Source: Flavobacteriales bacterium
GTDB taxonomy: Bacteria > Bacteroidota > Bacteroidia > Flavobacteriales_D > Sanyastnellaceae
Reading direction: 5' to 3'
Assembly (NCBI GenBank): GCA_022447625.1
Contig: JAKVAX010000013.1
Location: 32,244-96,243, forward strand
DNA length: 64,000 nt
This document shows, piece after piece, positions 34,857-43,865 of the stretch (the first letter of the stretch is position 1; the number at the start of each line of letters is the position of its first letter). The position numbers and the translations under genes are program-made. The notes beneath the pieces were generated by a model. It searched no databases. It was given only the letters and a program-made list of their open reading frames with translations, and was not told where the DNA came from.

Positions 34857-37396
34857 TGCTTAGGAACGTCCTCATTTTCCTGGTATGTCATCTTGCCTTA
34901 TTTGCTTCAGCGCAGGTAACCCGCCTCGGTGAAGTAGTTGATTATAGTTTGCCATCTAACTACACCGTTGCCGGAGTTACCGTGACTGGTGTAGAATTCA
35001 GTGATGTGCAAGCCATCAAACTTTTTGCTGGGATTCAAGTAGGTCAAGAGATTACCGTACCTGGTGATGATATCACACAGGCCATAAGAAATCTTTGGCG
35101 CCAGCAGCTTTTTAGCGATATCTCGATTTACGCCGCGGAAGTTCGTGGTACTGAGATCTTTTTGGTCATTGACCTGAAGGAGATGCCTCGTTTAGGGAGA
35201 TACAACTTCCCTGGTTTGAAACGCTCTGAGCGTGAGAGCCTCCGAGAGCTACTTGATCTTTACTCAGGTCGTATCGTCAATGAAAACTTGATAGCAACTA
35301 CCAAGAAGAAAATCATTGATCATTACATTGATAAAGGGTTCTTGAACGCTGACGTGACGGTGACTACAGAGCCGTATGACGAGATTGAAAACAGCGTGAA
35401 GATGGCGATCAAGGTTGATAAAGGTCAGCGCGTGAAGATCTCTGAAATCAACTTTGTTGGGGTAGAAGAAATGAGCGAGAAGAAGCTCGCTCGCTCGATG
35501 AAAGAAACCAAGCAGAAGGCTTGGTGGCGTGTATTCAAGAGCTCAAAGTACATTGAGGAGAGCTACGAAGGAGATAAAGAAGCCCTTATCGCGAAGTACA
35601 ACGCGAAAGGTTTCCGCAACGCGCGTATTGTTTCTGACAGCATCTACCGCACCGCAGATAATCGCATTGCCATTGACATCACCGTAGATGAAGGAACGCA
35701 GTTCTACTTTAGAAATATCTACTTCAGTGGTAATACGAAGTACAGAAGTTCACAGCTTGATTCGATCCTAAAAATCAAATCAGGAGACGTTTACGACGCG
35801 CAGATGTTGGAGACGCGTCTCTACATGAATCCGAAAGGACTAGACATCACAAGTCTATACCAGGACGATGGATATCTTCAGTTCCAAGCGTTCCCAGTAG
35901 AAGTGTTGGTTGAGAATGACTCGATCGATATTGAAGTGAGAATGTACGAGGGTAAGCAGTTTCGCATTGGTCGTGTGACTGTAGTTGGAAATTCCAAGAC
36001 AAACGATCACGTGATCTATCGCGAGATCAAAACTAAACCTGGAGCTCTTTTCTCTAGAACGGATATTATTCGCACACAACGAGAGCTTGCGCGATTGAAT
36101 TACTTCAACCCAGAAGCTTTCCAAGTGAATCCGATCCAGAATGATGATGAAGGAACGGTAGACATTGAATACGTAGTAGAAGAAAAACCTTCCGATCAGA
36201 TTGAGCTTTCTGGTGGTTGGGGTGGAGGCCGTGTGGTGGGTACCCTCGGTTTGAGCTTCACCAACTTCTCGCTTCGTCGCATGTTCAAGAAAGATGCATG
36301 GCGTCCAATTCCTTCAGGTGACGGTCAGCAGTTGAGCATTCGTGCGCAGTCGAACGGGGTGTTCTTCCAGAGCTACAACCTATCATTTACTGAGCCTTGG
36401 TTAGGTGGTAAGAAGCCGAACTCATTGACCTTCGGTGTATATCACTCCATCCAGAGTAACGGACAGCGACGTACGATCGATGGCGAAGCCAACCCACTGC
36501 GTCAGTCATTGAATATTACAGGTGCTAGCATCGGATTCGGACAGCGTTGGAAGCGTCCGGATGATTGGTTCTTGATGTACGCTGGTGTTAGCTACCAGCA
36601 CTTTGACTTGAACAACTTCCAGAGTTTCTTCTCATTCTCGAATGGTAAGTCGAATAACTTGGCATTGAACTTCTCAATTCAACGTAACTCGGTAGCTGAT
36701 CCGATTTTCCCAACATGGGGGTCGAATGTGAAATTTAGCTTTAAGGCCACAGCGCCATACTCATTCATCCGCAAGAACATTCTTGGAGAAGATGTTGACT
36801 ACGCGTCAATGACCGATGAAGAAAAGTTCAAATGGGTAGAGTACCACAAGTGGAAATTTACGGCGAACTGGTACACGCCACTGACGAAAGGCAGCGAGGA
36901 GAACAACCGTAAGCTGGTCCTCAACGCGAACTTCGGTATGGGTGTTCTCGGTCTGTACAATAGCGACATTGGTCTTTCGCCTTTTGAACGATTCTACCTT
37001 GGAGGGGTCTTCCTTTCCGGTTTCGTTCTTGACGGACGTGAAATCGTAAACCTTCGTGGATACGATGACCTTTCTGTGACCTACCCGAACCCAAACACAG
37101 GTTCACCATCGATTGTGAAGTATGGAGTTGAACTCCGCTACCCACTTTCAACGAATCCGAACGCAACTATTTACGCACTTAGCTTCTTGGAGGCAGGTAA
37201 TACATGGGCAAATGTTCGTGACTTCAACCCGTTCAATGTAAAGAGAGCAGGGGGGGTTGGTCTTCGAATCTTCCTACCAATGTTCGGTCTACTCGGACTG
37301 GACTATGGATGGAGATTGGATGACATTCCAGAAGTCCCAAATATGACCCAAGGACAGTTCCATTTCAGCATTGGCATGAATCTTGGAGAACTGTGA
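34856..37396 (+). CDS. bamA: Outer membrane protein assembly factor BamA
   Basis: The core Omp85 insertase. From the ATG at 34856 the product is 846 residues with a signal peptide (MLRNVLIFLVCHLALFASAQ), five POTRA domains (about 25-430; the fifth ends near VDIEYVVEEKPSDQIELSGG) and a C-terminal 16-strand barrel that includes the conserved loop-6 motif region (FLSGFVLDGREIVNLRGYDD; here the RGF/Y triad is RGY) and LGLDYGWRLDD near the end. A longer open frame begins at 34700 inside uppS in another frame and is not the start. The two Skp-like genes follow at once, a functional block for OMP delivery. Confidence 0.95.
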   Translation: MLRNVLIFLVCHLALFASAQVTRLGEVVDYSLPSNYTVAGVTVTGVEFSDVQAIKLFAGIQVGQEITVPGDDITQAIRNLWRQQLFSDISIYAAEVRGTEIFLVIDLKEMPRLGRYNFPGLKRSERESLRELLDLYSGRIVNENLIATTKKKIIDHYIDKGFLNADVTVTTEPYDEIENSVKMAIKVDKGQRVKISEINFVGVEEMSEKKLARSMKETKQKAWWRVFKSSKYIEESYEGDKEALIAKYNAKGFRNARIVSDSIYRTADNRIAIDITVDEGTQFYFRNIYFSGNTKYRSSQLDSILKIKSGDVYDAQMLETRLYMNPKGLDITSLYQDDGYLQFQAFPVEVLVENDSIDIEVRMYEGKQFRIGRVTVVGNSKTNDHVIYREIKTKPGALFSRTDIIRTQRELARLNYFNPEAFQVNPIQNDDEGTVDIEYVVEEKPSDQIELSGGWGGGRVVGTLGLSFTNFSLRRMFKKDAWRPIPSGDGQQLSIRAQSNGVFFQSYNLSFTEPWLGGKKPNSLTFGVYHSIQSNGQRRTIDGEANPLRQSLNITGASIGFGQRWKRPDDWFLMYAGVSYQHFDLNNFQSFFSFSNGKSNNLALNFSIQRNSVADPIFPTWGSNVKFSFKATAPYSFIRKNILGEDVDYASMTDEEKFKWVEYHKWKFTANWYTPLTKGSEENNRKLVLNANFGMGVLGLYNSDIGLSPFERFYLGGVFLSGFVLDGREIVNLRGYDDLSVTYPNPNTGSPSIVKYGVELRYPLSTNPNATIYALSFLEAGNTWANVRDFNPFNVKRAGGVGLRIFLPMFGLLGLDYGWRLDDIPEVPNMTQGQFHFSIGMNLGEL

Positions 37397-37443
37397 CATA
37401 GAAATATTTAATTTCGCCTTCCTGAGCCTGAAACAATTTTAAA

Positions 37444-38091
37444 ATGAAGAACATACTTGCAGCGTTTGCCTTTTTGCTACTCTTGCCGACGATGTCATCT
37501 GCCCAGAAGTTCGGATATGTAGATACCGACTACATTCTGAAGCACATGCCGGAATACACGGAAGCACAAGCTGAGTTGAACCGCCTTGCGGCTGACTGGC
37601 AAGTGGAGATCGAAGCAAAGTATGAAGCCATCCGCTTGTTGGAGGAATCATACAAAGCAGAGAAGGTGCTCCTTACACAGGAAATGCGTCAGCGTCGTGA
37701 AGATGAAATTCGCACGAAACGTAGTGAAGCACAGGAAATGCAGAAGGCAAAATTCGGTGTGGAGGGCGAACTCTTCCAGAAGCGAGAGGAACTGATCAAA
37801 CCAGTTCAAGACAAGCTTTACGAAGGAATCCAAAAGGTGGCAGACAGCCGTGGATACTACGTAATCTTCGATAAGAGTAACCAGAGCAACATGCTCTACA
37901 CTAACCCTAAATATGATCTCAGCGATGACGTGATCAAGAAGATGGGTTACAAGCCAGGAGAGCTGGTTGAAGAAGATAAAGACGGAGGCGGCGCCAAAGG
38001 TGGAGCCAACTCTGGAGGAAATAAGGGTAACTCAGGAGCTACCGGCGGAAACCGCGGCGGTGGTGGAAACACTCAAATGAAAAGAAAATAG
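37444..38091 (+). CDS. OmpH/Skp family periplasmic chaperone with Gly/Asn-rich tail
   Basis: 215 residues: signal peptide (MKNILAAFAFLLLLPTMSSA), the OmpH opening QKFGYVDTDYILKHMPEY, a long alpha-helical hairpin rich in Glu/Lys/Gln (about 45-130) that forms the chaperone arms, and GYYVIFDKSNQSNMLYTNP. Skp holds unfolded outer-membrane proteins and passes them to BamA, encoded just upstream. Unlike its neighbour it carries a disordered tail of about 38 residues rich in Gly, Asn and Lys (DGGGAKGGANSGGNKGNSG and onward). Confidence 0.88.
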   Translation: MKNILAAFAFLLLLPTMSSAQKFGYVDTDYILKHMPEYTEAQAELNRLAADWQVEIEAKYEAIRLLEESYKAEKVLLTQEMRQRREDEIRTKRSEAQEMQKAKFGVEGELFQKREELIKPVQDKLYEGIQKVADSRGYYVIFDKSNQSNMLYTNPKYDLSDDVIKKMGYKPGELVEEDKDGGGAKGGANSGGNKGNSGATGGNRGGGGNTQMKRK

Positions 38092-38116
38092 GACTTAATA
38101 CAACGAAGCATAGATT

Positions 38117-38614
38117 ATGAAGCGCACGCTTTTACTCACCATTTTTACTGCACTACTTGCAGTTCCAACTCTAGCGCAGAAGTTCGGACACATTGATTCG
38201 AGCGCATTGTTGGCAAGCATGCCTGAAACAACTGAGATCCAAGGAAAGATCGAACAAGAGGCGCTTGTTTACGAACAAGAGCTTCAGAACATGCAGGCAT
38301 CATTCCAAGCGAAGTACGAAGAGTACCAGCAGAAAGTGAACACTTGGCCGGATGCAATCCGCAGCTCGAAAGAAGTTGAATTGCAAAACCTACAACAAGG
38401 AATTCAAGACTTCTCTGTGACAGCTCAGCAAGACCTTGCAAAGTTGGAAGAGACACTTTTAACACCAATGCTTGACCGCGCGAAAGAAGCGATTGAGGCC
38501 GTTGGTAAAGACAACGGATTCACTTACATCTTCGATACATCGACTGGTGTAACCGTGTACAACGGAGGTGAAGACGTGATGGACTTGGTGAAAGCCAAGC
38601 TCGGAATGGAATAA
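38117..38614 (+). CDS. OmpH/Skp family periplasmic chaperone, second copy
   Basis: 165 residues: signal peptide (MKRTLLLTIFTALLAVPTLA), QKFGHIDSSALLASMPETTE, a helical hairpin (about 40-125) and the closing NGFTYIFDTSTGVTVYNGGE. It is a paralogue of the preceding gene, 25 bases downstream, but lacks the Gly-rich tail. The tandem pair is usual in Bacteroidota and may form mixed trimers. A terminator (38634-38661) follows, so bamA-ompH-ompH ends here. Confidence 0.9.
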   Translation: MKRTLLLTIFTALLAVPTLAQKFGHIDSSALLASMPETTEIQGKIEQEALVYEQELQNMQASFQAKYEEYQQKVNTWPDAIRSSKEVELQNLQQGIQDFSVTAQQDLAKLEETLLTPMLDRAKEAIEAVGKDNGFTYIFDTSTGVTVYNGGEDVMDLVKAKLGME

Positions 38615-38633
38615 AAACCAACACGAATAATAG

Positions 38634-38661
38634 AAAAGCACTCTTCGGAGTGCTTTTTTTT
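38634..38661 (+). terminator. Terminator after the second ompH
   Basis: AGCACTC, loop TTCG, GAGTGCT with an upstream A run and eight T downstream: a compact, strong intrinsic terminator with the stable UUCG-type loop. Confidence 0.9.
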
Positions 38662-38676
38662 ATTCTTTTGAAGTCG

Positions 38677-39474
38677 ATGGAAGCACCAATTGGCATCTTT
38701 GATTCAGGAATTGGCGGTTTGACCGTAGCCAATGCCATTCGCAAGAAATTGCCGAATGAGTCTTTGGTATACTTCGGTGATACCGCTCACCTCCCATACG
38801 GTGACAAGTCTCCTGAATTGATACGTCATTATGCGGCACGCATCGCTCACTTCCTTTCGGATCAAGGGTGTAAGATGATTGTCATCGCTTGTAACACGGC
38901 CTCATCACATGCCTTTCAGACAGTAAAAGATGTCGTTGGTCCTAATGTCCCGGTGATCAATGTGATTGACCCGGTAGTCAACGAAGTCGTAGATCGCTAT
39001 CACGGAAAGAAAGTGGGAATCATCGGAACGAAAGGGACCGTGGATTCACGCATCTATCCGCGGAGAATCAAGAAGGCAGATGCTTCGGTAAAAGTGGCTT
39101 CGCTGGCAACACCACTGCTTGCCCCGATGATTGAAGAAGGCTTCTTTCGGAATACAATTAGTCAATCGATCATCCATAATTACCTCGAGAAAAAATCACT
39201 GAGCGAGATTCAGGCCTTGATTCTTGGCTGCACGCACTATCCGTTGATTAAGCGTGAGGTGAAGGCTTATTATGATGGTAAAGTAGAAATCCTTGACTCT
39301 CCAGGGATCGTCGCTTCCGCGATAGCGAAAACACTAAAAGAACACCAACTCGAAAGTCAGCGCAAAGCAGATTACCGATTCATCGTATCTGATAAGACCT
39401 CTTCATTCGAAAAGAGCACGCGCATCTTTTTCAAAGAGCGTATTAGCCTGGAAGAACTACGGATCTGGGATTGA
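38677..39474 (+). CDS. murI: Glutamate racemase
   Basis: Makes D-glutamate for peptidoglycan. 265 residues with IGIFDSGIGGLTVANAI, LVYFGDTAHLPYGDKS, and the two catalytic cysteines in VIACNTASSHAF (about residue 73) and ALILGCTHYPLIKRE (about 185). An in-frame ATG at 38650 lies inside the terminator hairpin, so the start is 38677. Its TGA and the TGA of the convergent carbonic-anhydrase-like gene form the palindrome TGATCA with no bases between. Confidence 0.96.
   Translation: MEAPIGIFDSGIGGLTVANAIRKKLPNESLVYFGDTAHLPYGDKSPELIRHYAARIAHFLSDQGCKMIVIACNTASSHAFQTVKDVVGPNVPVINVIDPVVNEVVDRYHGKKVGIIGTKGTVDSRIYPRRIKKADASVKVASLATPLLAPMIEEGFFRNTISQSIIHNYLEKKSLSEIQALILGCTHYPLIKREVKAYYDGKVEILDSPGIVASAIAKTLKEHQLESQRKADYRFIVSDKTSSFEKSTRIFFKERISLEELRIWD
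39315..39329. repeat. Interspersed 15-mer, one-mismatch variant
   Basis: TTCCGCGATAGCGAA, same substitution as at 9220. In murI, in a frame reading SAIAK. Confidence 0.75.
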
Positions 39475-39981
39475 TCACTTGAACCAGTTGCCGTACATCA
39501 CGTAATTGGAAGCAAGTTGCTGCAGACGCTCAATGGACTGGCCTGCATCCATTTCTTTGACCTTCTTGGCCGGAACACCAGCCCAAATTTCACCGGGCCC
39601 TACTTGGGTTCCTTCTCTCAACACAGCTCCGGCGGCAATGATGGATCCGGATGAAACATGGCATCCATCCATTACGATGCTACCCATACCGATGAGCACA
39701 TGATCATCTATAGTGCAGCCGTGCACAATCGCGTTATGGCCGATGCTCACATCGTTGCCAATGGTGGTCGCTGCCTTCTTGTACGTGCAATGAATGATCG
39801 CACCATCTTGCACATTCACACGGTCTCCTAGCTTGATAAAGTGCACGTCAGCACGAACCACAGCATTGAACCAAAAGCTGCATTGATTACCAGCAGTAAG
39901 TTCTCCGATCAGTGTGGCGTTTGGAGCAATGAAACAGTCATCTCCTAGTTCAGGGGTTTTGCCTTGACATTCTATGATCAT
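39475..39981 (-). CDS. Gamma-carbonic anhydrase-like hexapeptide protein
   Basis: A 168-residue left-handed beta-helix protein of the YrdA/PaaY group. Hexapeptide turns run through most of the chain, and the zinc-site histidines are in place: RADVHFIKLGDRVNVQDG, AIIHCT, and GHNAIVHGC. Members may hydrate CO2 or only bind metal; activity cannot be judged. Convergent with and directly abutting murI; no operon partner upstream. Confidence 0.88.
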   Translation of the reverse strand: MIIECQGKTPELGDDCFIAPNATLIGELTAGNQCSFWFNAVVRADVHFIKLGDRVNVQDGAIIHCTYKKAATTIGNDVSIGHNAIVHGCTIDDHVLIGMGSIVMDGCHVSSGSIIAAGAVLREGTQVGPGEIWAGVPAKKVKEMDAGQSIERLQQLASNYVMYGNWFK

Positions 39982-40029
39982 GAAGCCAAGGTAAGCAGGG
40001 ATTTTCTGGCATGCTTTCTGCTTTTAAAA

Positions 40030-40108
40030 TAATTGTTAAGTGAACCGCATATCAGACATCCTTTTCGGGATTTGCTTGTCTTTTATGTACCAAGTATGCT
40101 AACAATTA
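40030..40108. repeat. 79-base segment bounded by 9-base inverted repeats
   Basis: TAATTGTTA (40030-40038) and its exact complement TAACAATTA (40100-40108) bound a 61-base segment ending three bases before the acetyltransferase ATG. Could be a paired regulator site or the ends of a tiny mobile element; chance is also possible in AT-rich DNA. Confidence 0.35.
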
Positions 40109-40111
40109 CGA

Positions 40112-40897
40112 ATGGATACCTCTCTCATCCATAAAAAGTACGCAGCTCGACTCGGTATGTTTATACCGAAATCGGCTGATCTGAAGTTGCTGATGAATCT
40201 TCATCGGCGACATCAGGAGGTCATTCCTTTTGAGAATATCGACATCAGAAATCAGCAACCTCTCAGTCTGGAATGGCATGATTTGACGGCTAAAATTCTT
40301 GACCGTAATAGAGGCGGTTTCTGTTACGAACTCAATTACTTGTTTTGCTTGCTCCTTCGTCAATCGCAATTCCGGGTGCGTATGATCAGTGCACGGGTGT
40401 TTTCGAAAGCAAGAGATCTCGGTCCTGAGTTTGATCATTTGGCATTGATGGTGGCGCATGGGGGGAAGAAGTACCTGGTAGACGTAGGTTTCGGTGCTTT
40501 CTCGAGCGTGCCTCTGGTGATAGAAGAAGGATTGATCCAGGAAGATCAAGGAGAGTTCTACCGAATCAGTCATTATGACCGAAGATATATGGTGGTAGAG
40601 CATTCACGAAATCGTCGTCAGTGGAAGTCATTGTATCTGTTCACATTGGTGCCAAGAACGATAGAAGAATTCGCACCGATGTTCAGGTATCACCAGCATT
40701 CACCAGAGAGTATTTTCACGCAAGGCGCCTTAGCTACCCTGCGAACTGTGAATGGAAGGGTCACGTTAACCCATGATAAGTTAGTAGTGACCAATGGGGA
40801 TGAGCGCTCTGTGAAGCGTATTGAGCCCTCTGAATTTCAAGCCTACTATCAAGAGCATTTCAACACCTTCGGAATGCCCTCTGAATCAGAACTGTAA
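40112..40897 (+). CDS. nat: Arylamine N-acetyltransferase
   Basis: Transfers an acetyl group from acetyl-CoA to arylamines and hydrazines. The 261-residue protein has the full Cys-His-Asp triad: Cys71 in NRGGFCYELNYLF, His in GPEFDHLALMV (about 109) and Asp in YLVDVGFGAFSSVP (about 124). The N-terminal FENIDI pattern (PFENIDIRNQQPLSL) is also typical. No antibiotic-ansamycin or other biosynthetic cluster surrounds it, so a detoxification role is the default reading. Its 3' end overlaps a small minus-strand gene by 12 bases. Confidence 0.93.
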   Translation: MDTSLIHKKYAARLGMFIPKSADLKLLMNLHRRHQEVIPFENIDIRNQQPLSLEWHDLTAKILDRNRGGFCYELNYLFCLLLRQSQFRVRMISARVFSKARDLGPEFDHLALMVAHGGKKYLVDVGFGAFSSVPLVIEEGLIQEDQGEFYRISHYDRRYMVVEHSRNRRQWKSLYLFTLVPRTIEEFAPMFRYHQHSPESIFTQGALATLRTVNGRVTLTHDKLVVTNGDERSVKRIEPSEFQAYYQEHFNTFGMPSESEL

Positions 40898-41176
40898 TTT
40901 GCTTTCGGTCTTTCTGACTTGCGAAGTCATCGGTTGCTGAAATCCTTTGAAGACCAAAAAATGATCTGTGGAACGGGTCCCATTTACAACTGACTGTCCG
41001 GAGCTATATGAGACCAGAACTTGGCCAGGAAAACCACTTTTGATGGCGGCGTTTCCGATGCTCGTATGATGCACTTCAAGCTGACCGAAAGAGGCAAAAC
41101 TGGATACCATGAATAGGCCTCCAGAGGCCGATAGAAATGTGTGCATTGATTGACATGAGACAAATGTGTGGATCAT
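40886..41176 (-). CDS. Possible small secreted protein with a GFQQP motif
   Basis: An open frame of up to 96 residues: an N-terminal hydrophobic stretch (FLSASGGLFMVSSFASFGQ; likely start at the second Met, giving 86 residues), then IGNAAIKSGFPGQVLVSYSS, a GQSVV strand and FKGFQQPM. The last motif recalls the N-terminal module of many Bacteroidota type IX cargo proteins, in which a ySiGE segment precedes QGFQQP. Here the chain stops soon after (KTESKLQF), so it is either a short stand-alone protein or the truncated start of a larger cargo gene. Confidence 0.4.
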   Translation of the reverse strand: MIHTFVSCQSMHTFLSASGGLFMVSSFASFGQLEVHHTSIGNAAIKSGFPGQVLVSYSSGQSVVNGTRSTDHFLVFKGFQQPMTSQVRKTESKLQF

Positions 41177-41204
41177 GCACTTCCTACCATAATTATAGGG
41201 GTAG

Positions 41205-41225
41205 ACAAACGGTGGATACGTTTGT
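41205..41225. promoter_or_regulatory. Inverted repeat ACAAACG-N7-CGTTTGT
   Basis: Perfect 7-base arms in the gap between the small minus-strand gene and the barrel gene. Size and symmetry fit a dimeric regulator site for either gene. Confidence 0.4.
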
Positions 41226-41238
41226 AAGTGTCTTAAAA

Positions 41239-41261
41239 ATCAGGGTGAAAAGATCAGGGTG
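41239..41261. promoter_or_regulatory. Direct repeat ATCAGGGTG x2
   Basis: ATCAGGGTG at 41239-41247 and 41253-41261, a 14-base period. The rest of the 41177-41430 gap shows no gene. Confidence 0.35.
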
Positions 41262-41430
41262 GTGTGTTTGAGTGTGCTTGTATGAACGGTGAAAATCACG
41301 GATTATCTGTATACCATTTCCCAAGATGCAGAACCATTCGTCACAAAAGATCAGCGCGCGACATAGAAAATGATTCCCTTTGCCATCAAGCAAGAGAACT
41401 CCGTTTTCTGCTGCGGACAAAATAACTGTT

Positions 41431-43863
41431 ATGCGAATCTTACTCTCTTGTCTGATGCTCTTGGTATCAGGCGCTCTCTCAGCTCAAGTAGGTTCTGTTT
41501 CTGGAACGCTCATCGACAACACCAATTCACCGGTGCCGTTTGCCAATGTCATTCTGTATAGTGCTGCAGACAGTAGCATGGCCAAAGTGGAAGCGACAAC
41601 TCAGGATGGGGTCTTCAACTTCATTGAAGTTCCAGTTGGTCAGTACTACGTTGACGCGTCGTTCATTGGATTCGACAACAAGCGTGTTGATGACGTTCAA
41701 ATCAATTCAGGTGAAGAAACGAAGTTGGGTTCAATCAAAATGAGCCCTTCGTCTGTAGCGCTGGCAGAAGCAGAAGTCGCTGTGGAACGTCCGCTAGTTG
41801 AGATTTTACCTGACCGCACCGTATTCAATGTAGAAGGAACGGTGAACAACACTGGAGACAATGCGTTCACCTTGATGCGCAAAGCGCCGGGAGTCAACGT
41901 AGACAACAACGATAACATCAATGTTCTAGGTAGAGCTGGGGTCATGGTTTACGTTGACGGGAAGCAACTTCCATTGTCTGGTGAAGACCTTGCGAATTAC
42001 TTGAAGAATCTTCCTTCAGATCAAATCGATCGTATTGACATCATTACGAACCCAGGTGCGAAGTACGATGCTGAAGCTAATGCCGGAATCATTGATAACC
42101 GCCTAAAGAAAGACAAGACGCTAGGAGCAAACGGAAGCGTACGCGCTACTTACACTCAAGGTCAGCGCACACGAAACAACGCCAACTTCACTGGGAATTA
42201 CCGCAGCAAGAAGGTGAACGTCTTTGGTACTGCAGGAGTCGCCAAAGGAGAAGGGTTCAATGATCTTTACTTCGACAGTTTCCAGAATGACCTTCATTTG
42301 ATTGAATCGAACTTGATTGGAAATGAGTGGGAGACCGTGAACCTGCGACTTGGAGCTGACTTCTACCTCGGTGAAAAAAGCATTATTGGTGTACTGGCGA
42401 ATGGAATGCTGAATGATGGGGTGAACACCATCGATAACCAAGTGACGATTTCTCCAGCTGCTTCGGATGCGATCGACAGCGTGTTGATTGCCAACAGCTT
42501 TACGAATACAGACAACACGAATCAGTCGTACAACTTGAACTACCGCTACGATGATCGTGAAAAGCAGCGCAGTTTGAATGTTGACCTTGATTGGGGGAAA
42601 TATTCGACAGATTCATACCGTACACTGCCGAACATCTACTTCGATGCTGGACTTCAAAACCAGTTGACATCCATCACGAACTACTTTGATACACCCACCG
42701 ATATTGAAATCCGTACCGGACGAATTGACTTTGAAAATCAACTCTTCGGAGGGAAGCTGGGTGTAGGAGCTAAGTACAGCCAGGTGATTTCTGACAATAC
42801 TTTCCTTGTGTTTGACGATGCAGATGGAGTGCCGGTCCAGAATGATACCTTGTCGAATATCTTCAACTACGACGAAGTGGTTTATGCTGGTTATGTGTCA
42901 TACAACCGCCAGTTCGGACAGAAAATTGGTTTGAGCCTCGGACTACGTGCTGAGCAAACAGAAGCTACAGGTGACCTCCAGGCATTCTTGGAAGAGTTGC
43001 GTGAACCACCAGTAGCACTGAACTACCTTCGTTGGTTCCCAAGTGCAGGACTTACTTATACCTTCAACCCAGCGAACGTTCTTTCGGTGAATTACGGTCG
43101 CCGTATTAACCGTCCTGACTACAACGTGTTGAACCCGTTCAACAACCAGTTGAGCCAGATCTCTTATGAGAAAGGAAACCCGCGTCTGCAGCCTGAGATT
43201 GTGAACAATGCGGAGATTGGGTACACTTACCAATACCGATTCAACTTCAAGATTGCTTACAGCCGTACTGAAGATCAGATCACGCGTTTGATTGGACCAG
43301 ATGAAACAGACCCACGCGCGACCTTCATTTCTTGGGACAACCTTGCCACACAAACTGTTTGGAGCTTCAATGCGAGTATTCCGATGACGGTAACAGAGAA
43401 GTGGAGCACCTTCGTCAACCTGAGTGCAGCGCACACAGACAACCAAGCTGACTACGGCGACGGAGCGATTGTTGACGTTCAAGCATATTCTTATAACATC
43501 TACACTCAGAACACGATCACCCTTCCGAAAGGGTTCAAAGGTGAAATCTCAGGATGGTTCAGCGGACCAGGAGTTTGGGGAGGGGTATTCCTCTACGATC
43601 CAAGTTGGGCCTTGAACTTAGGGGTGAGCAAGAACTTCTTCCAAGACAAGTTGAGCGTACGTGCTACAGTCAACGACATCTTCTACGAAAGCGGATGGAG
43701 TGGAATCTCTGAATTCAACGGGCTCATCAGCACAGGTAGAGGAAACTGGGACAGCCGCTTCTTTAGCCTCTCGATAGGCTACAACTTTGGTAACCAAAGC
43801 GTCAAATCGCAACGCCGCCGTGACACCGGACTTGATAGCGAAGCAGATCGCATAGGAAGCTGA
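41431..43863 (+). CDS. Outer-membrane beta-barrel protein, TonB-receptor-like
   Basis: 810 residues. Signal peptide (MRILLSCLMLLVSGALSAQ), a carboxypeptidase-regulatory-like domain (GSVSGTLIDNTNSPVPFANV; about 20-105), a plug-like domain (RKAPGVNVDNNDNINVLGRA; LPSDQIDRIDIITNPGAKYD; about 125-230) and a long barrel with alternating strands to the C-terminal SLSIGYNFGNQ. This is the outer-membrane beta-barrel family (OMP_b-brl_3) related to TonB-dependent receptors; no clear TonB box, so energised transport is uncertain. The in-frame ATG at 41380 is upstream of the signal peptide and rejected. Ligand unknown. The tail (QRRRDTGLDSEADRIGS) is polar. Confidence 0.87.
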   Translation: MRILLSCLMLLVSGALSAQVGSVSGTLIDNTNSPVPFANVILYSAADSSMAKVEATTQDGVFNFIEVPVGQYYVDASFIGFDNKRVDDVQINSGEETKLGSIKMSPSSVALAEAEVAVERPLVEILPDRTVFNVEGTVNNTGDNAFTLMRKAPGVNVDNNDNINVLGRAGVMVYVDGKQLPLSGEDLANYLKNLPSDQIDRIDIITNPGAKYDAEANAGIIDNRLKKDKTLGANGSVRATYTQGQRTRNNANFTGNYRSKKVNVFGTAGVAKGEGFNDLYFDSFQNDLHLIESNLIGNEWETVNLRLGADFYLGEKSIIGVLANGMLNDGVNTIDNQVTISPAASDAIDSVLIANSFTNTDNTNQSYNLNYRYDDREKQRSLNVDLDWGKYSTDSYRTLPNIYFDAGLQNQLTSITNYFDTPTDIEIRTGRIDFENQLFGGKLGVGAKYSQVISDNTFLVFDDADGVPVQNDTLSNIFNYDEVVYAGYVSYNRQFGQKIGLSLGLRAEQTEATGDLQAFLEELREPPVALNYLRWFPSAGLTYTFNPANVLSVNYGRRINRPDYNVLNPFNNQLSQISYEKGNPRLQPEIVNNAEIGYTYQYRFNFKIAYSRTEDQITRLIGPDETDPRATFISWDNLATQTVWSFNASIPMTVTEKWSTFVNLSAAHTDNQADYGDGAIVDVQAYSYNIYTQNTITLPKGFKGEISGWFSGPGVWGGVFLYDPSWALNLGVSKNFFQDKLSVRATVNDIFYESGWSGISEFNGLISTGRGNWDSRFFSLSIGYNFGNQSVKSQRRRDTGLDSEADRIGS

Positions 43864-43865
43864 GG

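Noticed and set aside
40106..40603. 165-codon minus-strand frame opposite nat
   Set aside because: nat has a complete catalytic triad in the other strand; this frame is a shadow.
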